DNA from: Bryobacterales bacterium
Lineage (GTDB): Bacteria; Acidobacteriota; Terriglobia; Bryobacterales; UBA6623
Length of the DNA: 53,085 nt
NCBI GenBank assembly: GCA_028819235.1
Contig: JAPPMC010000109.1
Span: 1-53,085 of the forward strand
Reading direction: 5' to 3'
In this document: piece after piece, positions 1 through 8,744 of the stretch
Numbering within the stretch: the first letter of the stretch is position 1
Layout of the letters: every line of letters begins with the position of its first letter
Program-made: the position numbers and the translations under genes
Notes under the pieces: generated by a model
Told to the model about the DNA's origin: nothing
The model's database searches: none
What the model saw: the letters and a program-made list of their open reading frames with translations, nothing else

Positions 1-914
1 TAGCCGCGTCTCAGCAGGAGCCCCGCTCGTGACTTATGGGGCAAGGGCAGGACGCATGAGCGGGGTCTGTGCGTGTTCTTCGATGATTCTCGCGAGCCGA
101 TGGAGAACAATCTCGTCGGAGAGGACTTTGCGCGGGCCGGTGATCTCGTGCTATCTCAGCTTCGGTTCCGGCGGGCCGAATGCAGCCAAGACAGCAGGGC
201 TGCTGCTGGGCGTACTCGAGACGGTGCGCTTGGCTTGGCTGAACGCCTACACGTGGGTGCGGGACCGGCTGGAGGCATGCCAGCGCAACCGCGGTCGGCC
301 ACCCACGGAAGTGCGGGCCCCTAGCTGCGGTGGGAGATGATTGCCGAGCGCAAGCGGGAACTGCGCGCGCCTCCCCGCTGGAGCGGGCCTGCCAAGAACG
401 GGGACCCGCAATTGGCAGAAAAACAGGGCGACCACGGACGCGCCGAGGTCCTGTTACTCGTCGCCTAACCCAGAGACACCCTGACTCAACGGCGCTGCCA
501 AACCCAAGAGCCCTAGACCGTCTGCTCTGCTCCCCGGACTGAGTCCTTACTCCGCTCGCAATGTGCTTGCGTCTCGCCGAGCCGCTGGTGCCCTTGAAAG
601 CCCCGCCAGACAGCCCGCGTCGCGACACGATCAAGCCGGACGCTGGCTCACCGTCGCAGCCCGACGCGGGCGCGATCCATGGGACGTCCCAGTGTCACCA
701 ACTGTTGCACGAACGCGACGTGTTGCGCGCACTGAACGGGCAAACCCAGCCAACTCATGCCGTAACCAACGCTATGTCCGGATGAATACCGGTGTCTGGG
801 CAGCACAGTGCCACCACAAGGCGAAAGTCCCAGATCTCCCGATGTCCGGAGCCGTGAGGGTCCCTTCTGATCGAGACTTGGTGCTCTGTATAGAATGTTC
901 CCGGGCTTTGGCGC
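1..914. other. stretch without a recognisable gene
   Basis: Open frames exist on both strands, as expected in GC-rich DNA, but none gives a protein I recognise, none has a convincing ribosome binding site, and their compositions (Arg, Pro and Ser rich) are those of shadow frames. A TATAGA hexamer at 889-894 could be a -10 for the following HNH gene, but no matching -35 is visible. Confidence 0.5.
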
Positions 915-1841
915 ATGGGCGTAACTCTGGTGGTCGCAGTCACGGACTTGGACTGGTTCGACATGCTGCACGAGCGACATAAGAGGGAGCCGCTCGACGA
1001 CGTCAACTTCTGGTCGCCTAGCGCGACGTCATTCCGGGCCCTGAGGCCCGGTGAGTTGTTCCTCTTCAGACTCAAGTCGCCTCGAAACAAGATCGCTGGT
1101 GGTGGGATCTTCACCCACTCCAGTATCCTGCCCTGCAATGTAGCTTGGGATGCATTCGGACACGCAAATGGCGCCGAATCGGCCTATCAGTTGCGAACCC
1201 GGATCGCCCAGTATCGGCGGGACAGGGGCCAGTCCGAGGCTGACTTCCGGATTGGCTGCCGCATCCTCACATGTCCGTTCTTCTGGCCGGAGGAGGACTG
1301 GATTCCCGCTCCAAGCTGGTCCCGCAACATCGTAACTCTCAAGCGATACAAGGCGAAGGAACGGGACGGTCGGTCCCTCTGGGATGCGGTCGTCGAACGC
1401 CAGACCCGCCTGGCCTCAACCGACCCCAAGTGGGAACTCGCCCCCAGGTACGGGAAGCCCCAGCTGGTCAAGCCTCGACTTGGCCAAGGGGCATTCCGGG
1501 TCCAAGTTGTAGACACGTACGCCCGTCGGTGCGCAGTCACTCGTGAGGCCACTCTGCCTGCCCTCGAGGCCGCCCACATCAAGCCGTTCTCAGAGGGGGG
1601 CCCGCACGATCCGCAGAACGGTCTGCTGCTGCGCAGGGACATCCACAGCCTGTTCGACTCCGGGTACGTAACGGTCTCCCCAGATCTGAGGTTCGAAGTA
1701 AGCCGCCGGATCAAAGAAGAGTTCGAGAACGGCAGGGACTATTACAGGCTGCAGGGTCAGTCAGTCTGGGTTCCGACTAAGGCCGACCTTAAGCCTGACC
1801 CCAAAGCACTCAGCTGGCACAACGAGAACTGCTTCCGCTAA
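915..1841 (+). CDS. HNH_2-type endonuclease with a PUA/EVE-like N-terminal region
   Basis: A 308-residue protein with a C-terminal HNH_2 nuclease fold: Cys206, then AAHIKP with His221, Asn235 in NGLLLRRDIHSLFD and His244. The core is complete, so DNA cleavage is a fair inference. The N-terminal 130 residues contain GELFLFRLKSPRNKIAGGG and an aromatic-rich strand pattern reminiscent of PUA/EVE/ASCH-type domains, which in other HNH fusions read modified bases; that part is inference. It lies 15 bp upstream of a second HNH_2 gene on the same strand, so the two are probably cotranscribed. The ATG at 915 is the first good start; no strong ribosome binding site precedes it. No methyltransferase is nearby, which fits a modification-dependent (type IV) restriction enzyme better than a classical restriction pair. 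Confidence 0.8.
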   Translation: MGVTLVVAVTDLDWFDMLHERHKREPLDDVNFWSPSATSFRALRPGELFLFRLKSPRNKIAGGGIFTHSSILPCNVAWDAFGHANGAESAYQLRTRIAQYRRDRGQSEADFRIGCRILTCPFFWPEEDWIPAPSWSRNIVTLKRYKAKERDGRSLWDAVVERQTRLASTDPKWELAPRYGKPQLVKPRLGQGAFRVQVVDTYARRCAVTREATLPALEAAHIKPFSEGGPHDPQNGLLLRRDIHSLFDSGYVTVSPDLRFEVSRRIKEEFENGRDYYRLQGQSVWVPTKADLKPDPKALSWHNENCFR

Positions 1842-1856
1842 GCGCCACTCAAGCCT

Positions 1857-2846
1857 ATGCCGACACCTGAGGATGATGCACGGCTGCGGGCGGCGGCGTT
1901 CGAGTGGGTCCGCCGCATGCAGGGCATTCACGGCGTCCTCGAGACGGCGCACCTCAATCAGGGATTTCGATTCGAGGGCGACCGGATTCCGATCCACAAC
2001 CGCCAGCAGGGTATCTTCAAGCCCCAGAAGATGTCTCACCTGCTCTCGATCAAGACCGTCTACCCGAGACCTGGCGCGAGAATCTGGTATCGCGACCAGG
2101 AGAACGCGCACGAGCAGATCTACGCTGCCGATGAGACCGTCGAGTACGCCTTCATGGGCCGGAATCCGGCCGCTGCCCAGAACCGCTGGCTGCGGGAAGC
2201 GTTCGAACTCAGAATCCCAGTGATCTACTTTCTTGGCATCGCTCCAGGAAAGTATCAGGCGATCGTTCCGGCCTTCATCGCGGGCTGGGACCCGACTACG
2301 CTGACTTCATCGATCGCCTTCAGGATGCCAACAGAGTCTGCGGCTTCATCCACCATGCCGATCATGGGCCAAGGGCAAGAACCAGTACCGGAGATATCCG
2401 GTCCATCCCTCCAGTTCCCCGGCAGTGCTTTGGAGCGTCGCTATGGCTTGAGGTCCGTGAAGCAGAGGTTGCACCAGGCTTCGTTTCGGGCGGCGATCAT
2501 GGCCGCGTACGGCGGACGGTGTGCGGTCTCAGGAATGCCCGAGCAGCGCCTGCTCGATGCAGCCCACATTATCCCGGACCGCCACGAGTTCGGTCACCCG
2601 GTAGTCCCGAACGGCCTGCCTCTGTCCAAGATCCATCACGCGGCATTCGACGCCCACCTGATCGGCATCGATCCGGAATATGGCATTCACGTCTCAGAGC
2701 GTCTGCTCGAGGAACAGGACGGTCCGCTGCTCGAAGCTCTCCAGCAGCTGCACGGTTCGAGAATCCACCTTCCCAAGCGAAGTGCGGACCGTCCTGATCC
2801 CGACCGGCTGGCCCAGCGCTTCGACCTATACCGGGCGGCGGCCTAA
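1857..2846 (+). CDS. HNH_2-type putative restriction endonuclease
   Basis: A 329-residue protein with a C-terminal HNH_2 domain (about 215-290): Cys222, DAAHIIP with His237, Asn252 in PNGLPLSKIHH and His260. The N-terminal 150 residues (RIPIHNRQQGIFKPQKMSHL, then AFMGRNP, NRWLREA and PVIYFLGIAPGKYQ) match my memory of a widespread 'putative restriction endonuclease' family with an uncharacterised, probably DNA-reading N-terminal domain. It starts 15 bp after the previous HNH gene and ends 134 bp before the 3' end of tRNA-Leu. The two proteins share the nuclease fold but not the N-terminal domain, so they are a functional pair rather than a recent duplication. Its target is unknown. Confidence 0.82.
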   Translation: MPTPEDDARLRAAAFEWVRRMQGIHGVLETAHLNQGFRFEGDRIPIHNRQQGIFKPQKMSHLLSIKTVYPRPGARIWYRDQENAHEQIYAADETVEYAFMGRNPAAAQNRWLREAFELRIPVIYFLGIAPGKYQAIVPAFIAGWDPTTLTSSIAFRMPTESAASSTMPIMGQGQEPVPEISGPSLQFPGSALERRYGLRSVKQRLHQASFRAAIMAAYGGRCAVSGMPEQRLLDAAHIIPDRHEFGHPVVPNGLPLSKIHHAAFDAHLIGIDPEYGIHVSERLLEEQDGPLLEALQQLHGSRIHLPKRSADRPDPDRLAQRFDLYRAAA

Positions 2847-2980
2847 CCGGCGGCCTATGGGCCGGCCCCGCTGTCCGGACTGGCAATCCATGCGGAGTTC
2901 GGATTGTCAGGGCACGGTCTAACGTGTCAGACGAGCGGCAACGCAACGCTGCGCTCGCTGTCTTGGCGAGCGTCTCAGGC

Positions 2981-3069
2981 TGGTGCTGGAGGAGGGAGTC
3001 GAACCCTCATGCCCAGTGAAGGGCGCTGGATTTTGAGTCCAGTGCGTCTGCCAATTCCGCCACTCCAGC
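2981..3069 (-). tRNA. tRNA-Leu (CAA)
   Basis: Read on the minus strand, the acceptor arms GCTGGAG and CTCCAGC pair fully. The anticodon loop CTCAAAA gives anticodon CAA (3033-3035 on the plus strand), there is a long variable arm as expected for leucine, the T-loop contains GTTCGACTC, and a CCA end is encoded at 2981-2983. The total length is 89 nt. The 3' end faces the HNH gene pair. Confidence 0.97.
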
Positions 3070-3197
3070 AGGTCAGCCCGAGCAGCCGGCCCAAAGCGCT
3101 GCGAGAGACGCGCGAAGCGTCTCGGAACTGCGACTTGCAGGGCCCAGAGTGCGCGGCTATCGTAACGACCTATTATAGGCGCTTCGGGTTGGAACAG

Positions 3198-4088
3198 ATG
3201 AAAAAGGCTTGTGTTCTCGGGCTCGGCCAGATGGGGATCGGCATCGCCCGAAACCTGATTGAGGCCGGTTTCCCGACCAGCGGTTACGACATCCAGGCAG
3301 ACCGTCGCGAGTTGCTGCAGCGGTCGGGAGGCCAAGCGGCCGACAGCTGCGCGGCAGCCGCAAACGGTGCGGACTGCGTCTTCGTAATGGTGCTCAACGG
3401 AGACCAAGCCCGCCGGGCGCTTCTGGGGGAGGGCGGTGCGCTCGAAACCTTGGCGCCTGGTTCCACCGTGGTCATGACGGCCACGATACTGCCTTCTGAA
3501 GTGCGTGCCTTGGAGGAGCCTCTGGCCGTCGCTGGCGTCCGTCTGGTGGACTGTCCCGTGAGCGGTGGCAAGTCCGGCGCCGACGACGGAACCCTCACGC
3601 TGATGGCGGCGGCTCCGTCTTCCGTCCTGGATGAGTGCCGACCCGCGCTCGAGGCGGTCTCTAAAGTGATTCATCATGTCGGGACCGAAATCGGCCAGGG
3701 ACAGTCCACAAAGGCTTCCCTACAGGTGCTCATCGGCTGCGTGTTCGCCGGGACCTTCGAGGCGCTGGTGCTGGGCGCCAAGACCGGCGTGTCGGGCCGG
3801 AAGCTGTTCGATGTGATCATGTCCAGCGCGGCCGGGAGCCCGCTCGTCGAGACGAGCGCGCGCCACGTCCTCGACCGCGCGTTCACGAACACCGGCAGCG
3901 GCATTCGCACCATGCACAAGGACCTGGGCATTTGCCTGGATCTCGGACGCGAGTCCGGGACCCCGCTGTTTGCCGCCGGCGCGGCCCAGCAGATGTTCCA
4001 GGCCGGCATCAGCCTGTTCCCCGACGAGGACAATTGGGCTGTCGCCAAGTGGCTTGAGGAGATCGCCGGCGCCGAGGCCGGCTGGTAG
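3198..4088 (+). CDS. NAD(P)-dependent 3-hydroxyisobutyrate dehydrogenase-family oxidoreductase
   Basis: A 296-residue beta-hydroxyacid dehydrogenase. The Rossmann motif is GLGQMGIGIARNLIEAGF near the start; CPVSGGKSGADDGTLTLMAA is the family's substrate-binding signature, and the catalytic lysine is probably the one in GQGQSTKAS. The family oxidises hydroxyisobutyrate, tartronate semialdehyde, L-threonate and similar substrates with NAD(P). The frame is open further upstream, but that part runs through tRNA-Leu, so I chose the ATG at 3198. A TATTATA sequence at 3171-3177 may be part of its promoter. The next gene, 9 bp downstream, is an isomerase-like TIM barrel, which suggests a small sugar-acid catabolic operon; the substrate cannot be told from sequence. 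Confidence 0.85.
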   Translation: MKKACVLGLGQMGIGIARNLIEAGFPTSGYDIQADRRELLQRSGGQAADSCAAAANGADCVFVMVLNGDQARRALLGEGGALETLAPGSTVVMTATILPSEVRALEEPLAVAGVRLVDCPVSGGKSGADDGTLTLMAAAPSSVLDECRPALEAVSKVIHHVGTEIGQGQSTKASLQVLIGCVFAGTFEALVLGAKTGVSGRKLFDVIMSSAAGSPLVETSARHVLDRAFTNTGSGIRTMHKDLGICLDLGRESGTPLFAAGAAQQMFQAGISLFPDEDNWAVAKWLEEIAGAEAGW

Positions 4089-4097
4089 GGTTCGCAC

Positions 4098-4961
4098 ATG
4101 GCGACGCTTTCGGTCATCACGGATGGCATCAGCCGGGAATTCGAGCACGCGCTCGACGTGATGCAGGAGCACGGCTTGTCCCACGCCGAGCTCCAGCACG
4201 TCTGGGATCGCGAGGTAGGCGACCTCAGCGACGCCCAACTGGAACGCGTTTCTGGAATGCTCCGAAGCCGCGGCATGAGAGTCTGCTGCATCTCGCGCCA
4301 CATCTTCGGCAGTTTGGCTGTTGGGGAATGCGAGCCAGGCGTCGGCGCCCACGCCGACCAGTTGGACGCTCTGCGAAGGTGCATCGCGATGGCGCGGGAG
4401 CTGGACTGCCGACTCGTCCGGATCATGAGCTTCCGCAAGGAGATGATCCTGTTCGGCTCCGGTGGGGCCGAACAGTGGAACGTGGCCACCGGAGCTTGGG
4501 ACAGGCTCAAGCGCCTGGTGGCCCCGGCTGTCCAGATCGCTGAGGACGCAGGAGTCACCTTGGCCGTCGAGACCGGCAACAACGCGATGATCACCTCGTG
4601 CCGTCTTGGGGCGAGGCTGATCTCTGAACTGGGCTCCGACAGCCTGAAGGTCCTCTGGGACCCGGGCAACAGCCTCTACTGTGCCGAGCGGCCGGTCCCG
4701 GACGGCCTCACGGCTGTCCGCGACTGCCTGGCGCACCTGCACATCAAGGACCTTACGGTGGACATACCGGGAGCCACGGTCAGGCAGGTGCGGTTCGGGG
4801 ACGGCCAGATGGCGCCTTACGTCAAGGCGCTGGCGGCCGGTCTGCGCGGCATTGCCTACTCCGGATGCGTTTCGCTGGAGAGCGTCTACCGGCCAGACGG
4901 GGGCACGTTCGAGGACGGGTTCCGCGCCTCATTTGGGCGATTCGCGAAGGTCTTCGGATAG
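4098..4961 (+). CDS. sugar phosphate isomerase/epimerase-like TIM-barrel protein
   Basis: A 287-residue member of the xylose-isomerase-like TIM-barrel superfamily. Conserved metal-site features are visible: the glutamate in LAVETGNNA, the LWDPGNS segment, the histidine in HLHIKDL and the glutamate in SLESVYRP. Related proteins include 2-oxo-tetronate isomerase, hydroxypyruvate isomerase and inositol-pathway enzymes. It follows the dehydrogenase by 9 bp on the same strand. The pairing resembles four-carbon acid sugar (threonate/erythronate) catabolism, but the kinase and aldolase of that route are not in the window, so the pathway is inference. The downstream recA gene is convergent. Confidence 0.75.
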   Translation: MATLSVITDGISREFEHALDVMQEHGLSHAELQHVWDREVGDLSDAQLERVSGMLRSRGMRVCCISRHIFGSLAVGECEPGVGAHADQLDALRRCIAMARELDCRLVRIMSFRKEMILFGSGGAEQWNVATGAWDRLKRLVAPAVQIAEDAGVTLAVETGNNAMITSCRLGARLISELGSDSLKVLWDPGNSLYCAERPVPDGLTAVRDCLAHLHIKDLTVDIPGATVRQVRFGDGQMAPYVKALAAGLRGIAYSGCVSLESVYRPDGGTFEDGFRASFGRFAKVFG

Positions 4962-5040
4962 TCTCGCCGACCTCCGGTCCAGCGGCGCTTCCAAGAGCCT
5001 GCGGCCGGTCGCGCCACGCGTGCCCCGGTCGGGCTCTCCG

Positions 5041-6072
5041 CTACTTGCTGTCTTTCGTTTGGGCCTCGGCGCCGTTTGCCCCCGGAAGGCCCAAGGCGCT
5101 CCGCACTTCGTTGTCGAGGCGCTGCCGCACGTCCTCGTGCTCTCTAAGGAACCGCTTGGCCTTCTCGCGCCCTTGGCCGACTCGCTCCGTGCCGTACGAG
5201 TACCAGGCCCCGCTCTTGCGCAGGATCCCGTGCTTCACGCCGAGGTCGAGCAGGTCGCCTTCCAAGGAGATTCCCTCCCCGTACATGATGTCGAACTCTG
5301 CGAGTTTGAACGGCGGCGCGAGCTTGTTTTTGACCACCTTGACTCTGGTACGGTTCCCGATCACCTGATCGCCGTTCTTGATGGCTGCGATGCGGCGGAT
5401 GTCCACCCTCACCGAGGCGTAGAACTTCAGCGCCCGCCCGCCCGTGGTGGTTTCGGGGCTCCCGAACATCACTCCGATCTTCTCCCGGATTTGGTTGATG
5501 AAGATGATGCAGCAGTTCGACCGTGAGAGTGCCCCTGTCAGCTTGCGCAGCGCCTGCGACATTAGCCGGGCCTGCAGGCCCACGTGGCTGTCGCCCATCT
5601 CGCCCCGGAGCTCGGCGTGCGGCACAAGGGCTGCCACAGAGTCCACGACCACGACCGAAATGGCCCCCGACTGCACTAGAATGTCCACGATCTGAAGCGC
5701 CTGCTCGCCATAGTCGGGCTGCGAAACGAATAGGTTGTCGACGTCTACGCCCAGCTTGGCCGCATAAACCGGGTCCAGGGCGTGCTCGGCGTCCACGAAG
5801 GCCGCCATACCGCCGGCCTTCTGCGCCTGGGCCACTGCCTGCAGCGCCAGCGTGGTCTTTCCCGACGACTCCGGCCCGTAGATCTCGACCGCCCGGCCCT
5901 TCGGGAATCCTCCGATGCCCAGCGCCGCGTCGACGGATACAGAACCGCTCGAGATTACGTCGGCCGAGATTCCGAGGTCTCGCTCGCCCATCCGCAGGAT
6001 GGCTCCCTTGCCGTGGTCCTTCTCGATCTGACGCAGCGCATCGTCGAGGTTTCTCTTTGTCTTAGAGTCCAT
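5041..6072 (-). CDS. recA: recombinase RecA
   Basis: A 343-residue RecA, close to the usual length. The Walker A motif GPESSGKT is at residues 66-73, with the DAEHALDP and Walker [13 protein letters not shown] segments, the L1/L2 region ([26 protein letters not shown]) and the YGEGIS segment following. It forms ATP-dependent filaments on single-stranded DNA, performs strand exchange and stimulates LexA cleavage. The ATG at 6072 is preceded by AAAGGAG (6079-6085) with a 6-nt spacer, and a promoter lies at 6116-6144. No CTGT-N8-ACAG or GAAC-N4-GTTC LexA operator is visible upstream. It converges with the isomerase gene, 79 bp apart, and lies downstream of a VWFA gene on the same strand. Confidence 0.98.
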   Translation of the reverse strand: MDSKTKRNLDDALRQIEKDHGKGAILRMGERDLGISADVISSGSVSVDAALGIGGFPKGRAVEIYGPESSGKTTLALQAVAQAQKAGGMAAFVDAEHALDPVYAAKLGVDVDNLFVSQPDYGEQALQIVDILVQSGAISVVVVDSVAALVPHAELRGEMGDSHVGLQARLMSQALRKLTGALSRSNCCIIFINQIREKIGVMFGSPETTTGGRALKFYASVRVDIRRIAAIKNGDQVIGNRTRVKVVKNKLAPPFKLAEFDIMYGEGISLEGDLLDLGVKHGILRKSGAWYSYGTERVGQGREKAKRFLREHEDVRQRLDNEVRSALGLPGANGAEAQTKDSK

Positions 6073-6115
6073 TCGGTTCTCCTTTCGGCTCGTCCACTAT
6101 TGGATTGAAAGTCGC

Positions 6116-6144
6116 ATTATAGCGAATACCAACCGAAAACGCAA
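6116..6144 (-). promoter_or_regulatory. recA promoter
   Basis: On the minus strand there is a perfect -10 TATAAT (6116-6121), a 17-nt spacer and a -35 TTGCGT (6139-6144, matching the first three bases of TTGACA). The implied transcription start is about 35-40 nt upstream of the recA ATG. This sets recA apart from the VWFA gene upstream. Confidence 0.65.
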
Positions 6145-6201
6145 CAAGAATTCTGCGCCAAGAGCCACTGATCTCCCCGCCGCTGGCCAGCAGACGGTTA
6201 G

Positions 6202-7155
6202 TCAGTTGGCTTCGTCCGGCAGCGGAGCGTAGTACCCGCGGCGGACGCGAACGGTGGCGTTGCGATGGCGCGTGCGAACCTCGACGGTGTGGAAGGAACC
6301 GTCGTTCACGAACTGGGCAGGCGAGTACAGGATGAAGTACTGGTGGCGGAGCTCGTTCGCAATATTCGAGAACGACTGCTGCAGATCGCGAGCTTGCAAC
6401 GGGTGGAATGCGACTCCTCCGGTCTCAGTGGCGAAGCGCCGCAGTGTTTTGTCGCCGGCGGCTGCCGCACCGCTGCGGTTCGTTGAGATCGTGTATACGA
6501 CCGCCTCGGCCTTGTGCACCATCTCCAGCGCGTCTTCGCGGGTCACGCTGCTGCGGTTGTCCTGACCGTCACCGATCACGACCAGCGCCCGGCGGAACTG
6601 CTCCTTCGGCTGGTCCTCCGGGAGCTTGTCGCGAGAGGCGTAGTAGATGGCGTCATAGAGCGCTGTGCCACCCCCGGCGCGCAGGCTGCGCACGCCGTCC
6701 GCCAGTTCCTCAATGTCGCTCGTGTAGTCGACGATCAGTTCCGCCTGAGTGTCGAAGCTCACCAGAAAGGCCCGGTCATCCTCCTCCGCGAGCACACCGT
6801 GCAGGAATTCGATGGCCGCCTCTTGCTCGAACTTGAACCGCGCTCGGATGGAATTACTCGTGTCGAGGATGACCCCGATCCTCAGCGGGAGATCGCTTTC
6901 GCGGTCGAACTCGCGAATCTCTTGTTCCCAGCCATCGTCGTAGACGGTGAAGTCTTCTCGGCCAAGGTCGGTGATGAACCGATTCTTGCGGTCCGTCACC
7001 GTGAACAGCAGCGGGACCCGCGCAACGTCGACCCTGATGATGTCCGACTCTTCTCCCGCGTAGACAGGAGTGAAGTCGGAAGGGGCCTCCCCTTGCGCCA
7101 GCAGGCCGGGCGCTAGGCCTAACAAGACCGCCGCGACCGCTGCCCAAATCACCAT
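6202..7155 (-). CDS. VWFA-related acidobacterial-type secreted protein
   Basis: A 317-residue protein with a hydrophobic N-terminal signal (about residues 1-20), then a beta-rich segment (LLFTVTDRKNRFITDLG, DFTVYDDG) and a von Willebrand factor A domain with the MIDAS motif DTSNS (98-102). The layout matches the VWFA-related domain family (TIGR03436) that is greatly expanded in Acidobacteria; this is one of the best taxonomic clues in the window. It is probably exported and binds a metal and a partner protein; its role is unknown. It begins 18 bp after the end of the pseudouridine synthase gene, suggesting cotranscription, while recA downstream has its own promoter. Confidence 0.88.
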   Translation of the reverse strand: MVIWAAVAAVLLGLAPGLLAQGEAPSDFTPVYAGEESDIIRVDVARVPLLFTVTDRKNRFITDLGREDFTVYDDGWEQEIREFDRESDLPLRIGVILDTSNSIRARFKFEQEAAIEFLHGVLAEEDDRAFLVSFDTQAELIVDYTSDIEELADGVRSLRAGGGTALYDAIYYASRDKLPEDQPKEQFRRALVVIGDGQDNRSSVTREDALEMVHKAEAVVYTISTNRSGAAAAGDKTLRRFATETGGVAFHPLQARDLQQSFSNIANELRHQYFILYSPAQFVNDGSFHTVEVRTRHRNATVRVRRGYYAPLPDEAN

Positions 7156-7173
7156 CGTCGTGCCTAGCTCACA

Positions 7174-8145
7174 TTATATGCCGACCATTGCACGAAACGC
7201 CCTAAATGCCTGAGGTTCGGGCGCTTCGAAACGCACCCGTTCCCCACTCGAAGGGTGATTGAACTCCAAGAAGAGGGCGTGCAAGAGGTACCTTGGGCCA
7301 AGCTCTGCCCCGTGTGCGCCGCGGCGGGCGCCATACAGGGTGTCGCCGACGACTGGGTGTCCGGCGCGCGACAGGTGGACCCTGATCTGGTGCGTACGGC
7401 CTGTCTTTGGGCGGGCCTCGACCAGCGAGCAGTCTGCCCCGGCCCGGACCAGTCGGACATCCGTCAGTGCCGGCCTGCCTACCGCCGAAACGGACATGCG
7501 CACGCGATTGCGCCTGTCTCGGCGGATGGGCATTTCCAATCGGAGCCACCAGTGACCTCCGTGCATGACGGGCCGGCCATGCCGGAGCAGCCTGCGGCTC
7601 TCATGTGGGTCCCTTGGGAGTACACCCTCCACCGCGGCCCGGTAGACCTTCAAGACTTCTCTGCGCTCGAACTGCCCCTGCAGCCCGCGCTGGGAGCGCT
7701 CGTTCTTCGCGACCGCGATGACGCCCGACGTGAAGCGGTCGAGGCGATGCACGATCCCGGGCCGGAGGTTTCCTGGTGCATCCGAGAACGGCCCGAAGCG
7801 GTGCAGCAGCGCGTTTACCAGAGTCCCGGCCCGTACGCCCGCCCCAGCGTGCACGACCATGCCTGCCGGCTTATTGACGACCGCGATGTCGTCGTCCTCG
7901 AACACGACGTCGAGTTCGATGGCCTCCGGCGCTGCCCGCAAGGGAGGCGGTTCGACCGGCTGGGCATCGATCGTGTCGCCTGTGCGCACGCGGCGGGCCG
8001 GCGTCCGGACTTCAGCGCCGTTTACGCGGACATTGCCCTCTCGGATCCACCGGATGACGGCGGAGCGGCTCGTGTCCCCGGCGTGGTCGCGGACAAAGCG
8101 GTCCAAGCGCGTTCCCGCCGCCGCTGCCGGAACAGTCAGGCGCAT
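7174..8145 (-). CDS. RluA/RluD-family 23S rRNA pseudouridine synthase
   Basis: A 323-residue enzyme with an N-terminal S4 RNA-binding domain (TRLDRF to about residue 58) and an RluA-type catalytic domain. The catalytic aspartate is Asp136 in HRLDRFTSG; further family motifs are VVNKPAGMVVH, LKVYRA and GRTHQIRVHL. It isomerises uridine in ribosomal RNA; the S4 plus RluD-like layout favours 23S helix 69, though the exact site is inference. The frame is open for another 37 codons upstream, but that part (Cys, Arg and Ser rich) looks non-coding and the S4 domain begins right after the ATG at 8145, so I took that start. Confidence 0.9.
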   Translation of the reverse strand: MRLTVPAAAAGTRLDRFVRDHAGDTSRSAVIRWIREGNVRVNGAEVRTPARRVRTGDTIDAQPVEPPPLRAAPEAIELDVVFEDDDIAVVNKPAGMVVHAGAGVRAGTLVNALLHRFGPFSDAPGNLRPGIVHRLDRFTSGVIAVAKNERSQRGLQGQFERREVLKVYRAAVEGVLPRDPHESRRLLRHGRPVMHGGHWWLRLEMPIRRDRRNRVRMSVSAVGRPALTDVRLVRAGADCSLVEARPKTGRTHQIRVHLSRAGHPVVGDTLYGARRGAHGAELGPRYLLHALFLEFNHPSSGERVRFEAPEPQAFRAFRAMVGI

Positions 8146-8744
8146 CGGGTACAGGTTGGCACAAGTGCAGTTAGCGGCAGAATGTCTCCCGCAGGGCGAG
8201 CTGCGTCCGGTGGCACTCCTGCCAGTCGTGTGGCAACGGGCCTCGAACGTGCGCAAGCCGATGCGATGCTGAGCCCGCCTGTGGGGCCCAAGGCAAGTTC
8301 AGGCTTCTTAAGCAGTCGACCACCCGGCCCCTGTCGCGCACTCTGTTGCGTTGCAGCCTACGCTCAGGCTTGCACTCGGTGAGTGAATCGGTGTCGCATT
8401 CCGATGGCTCTGTTCATGTCCCTACCACTGCCCCTTAGACTGCCGTTTCGGCAGGTCCGTCGAAGCCTTGGAGGACCGCCCTCAGGGCCGACTAGCGGAA
8501 AAGCCCGGCGAGTGTCAGATGCGGACCTCCGGCGCGCCAGGCATGCCGTCCTGGACGATCTCGGGATCCCGGTAAACGACGCGCGGATGTCGACGGTCAT
8601 GCAGGGGGTGAATCCGACCCATAGGCGTTACGGGGATGCCAGCTCCATCAGAAGAGGCTGTCAGAGTCAAATGTGGGGCTCTCCGGCCTACGACTTGGGC
8701 GAAAATTCCGATCGCGAGGGTAATTCGGATCTATCATGAGCCCG
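8146..8744. other. intergenic stretch without a recognisable gene
   Basis: Divergent spacer between the pseudouridine synthase and the DUF1080 gene. No RNA gene or repeat is evident. TATCAT at 8732-8737 is a good -10 for the DUF1080 gene, but no -35 matches. Confidence 0.4.

Noticed and set aside
2847..2981. Integration site at the tRNA-Leu 3' end
   Set aside because: No second copy of the tRNA 3' end and no integrase gene lies within the window.
3674..4742. Two long minus-strand open frames of about 330-340 codons
   Set aside because: They are antisense to the dehydrogenase and isomerase genes, which have clear motifs; such frames are expected in GC-rich DNA.
6073..6180. LexA box in front of recA
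   Set aside because: Neither CTGT-N8-ACAG nor GAAC-N4-GTTC is present; a lineage-specific box cannot be ruled out.
7255..8382. Plus-strand open frame of 375 codons
   Set aside because: Antisense to the pseudouridine synthase gene with its intact active site.
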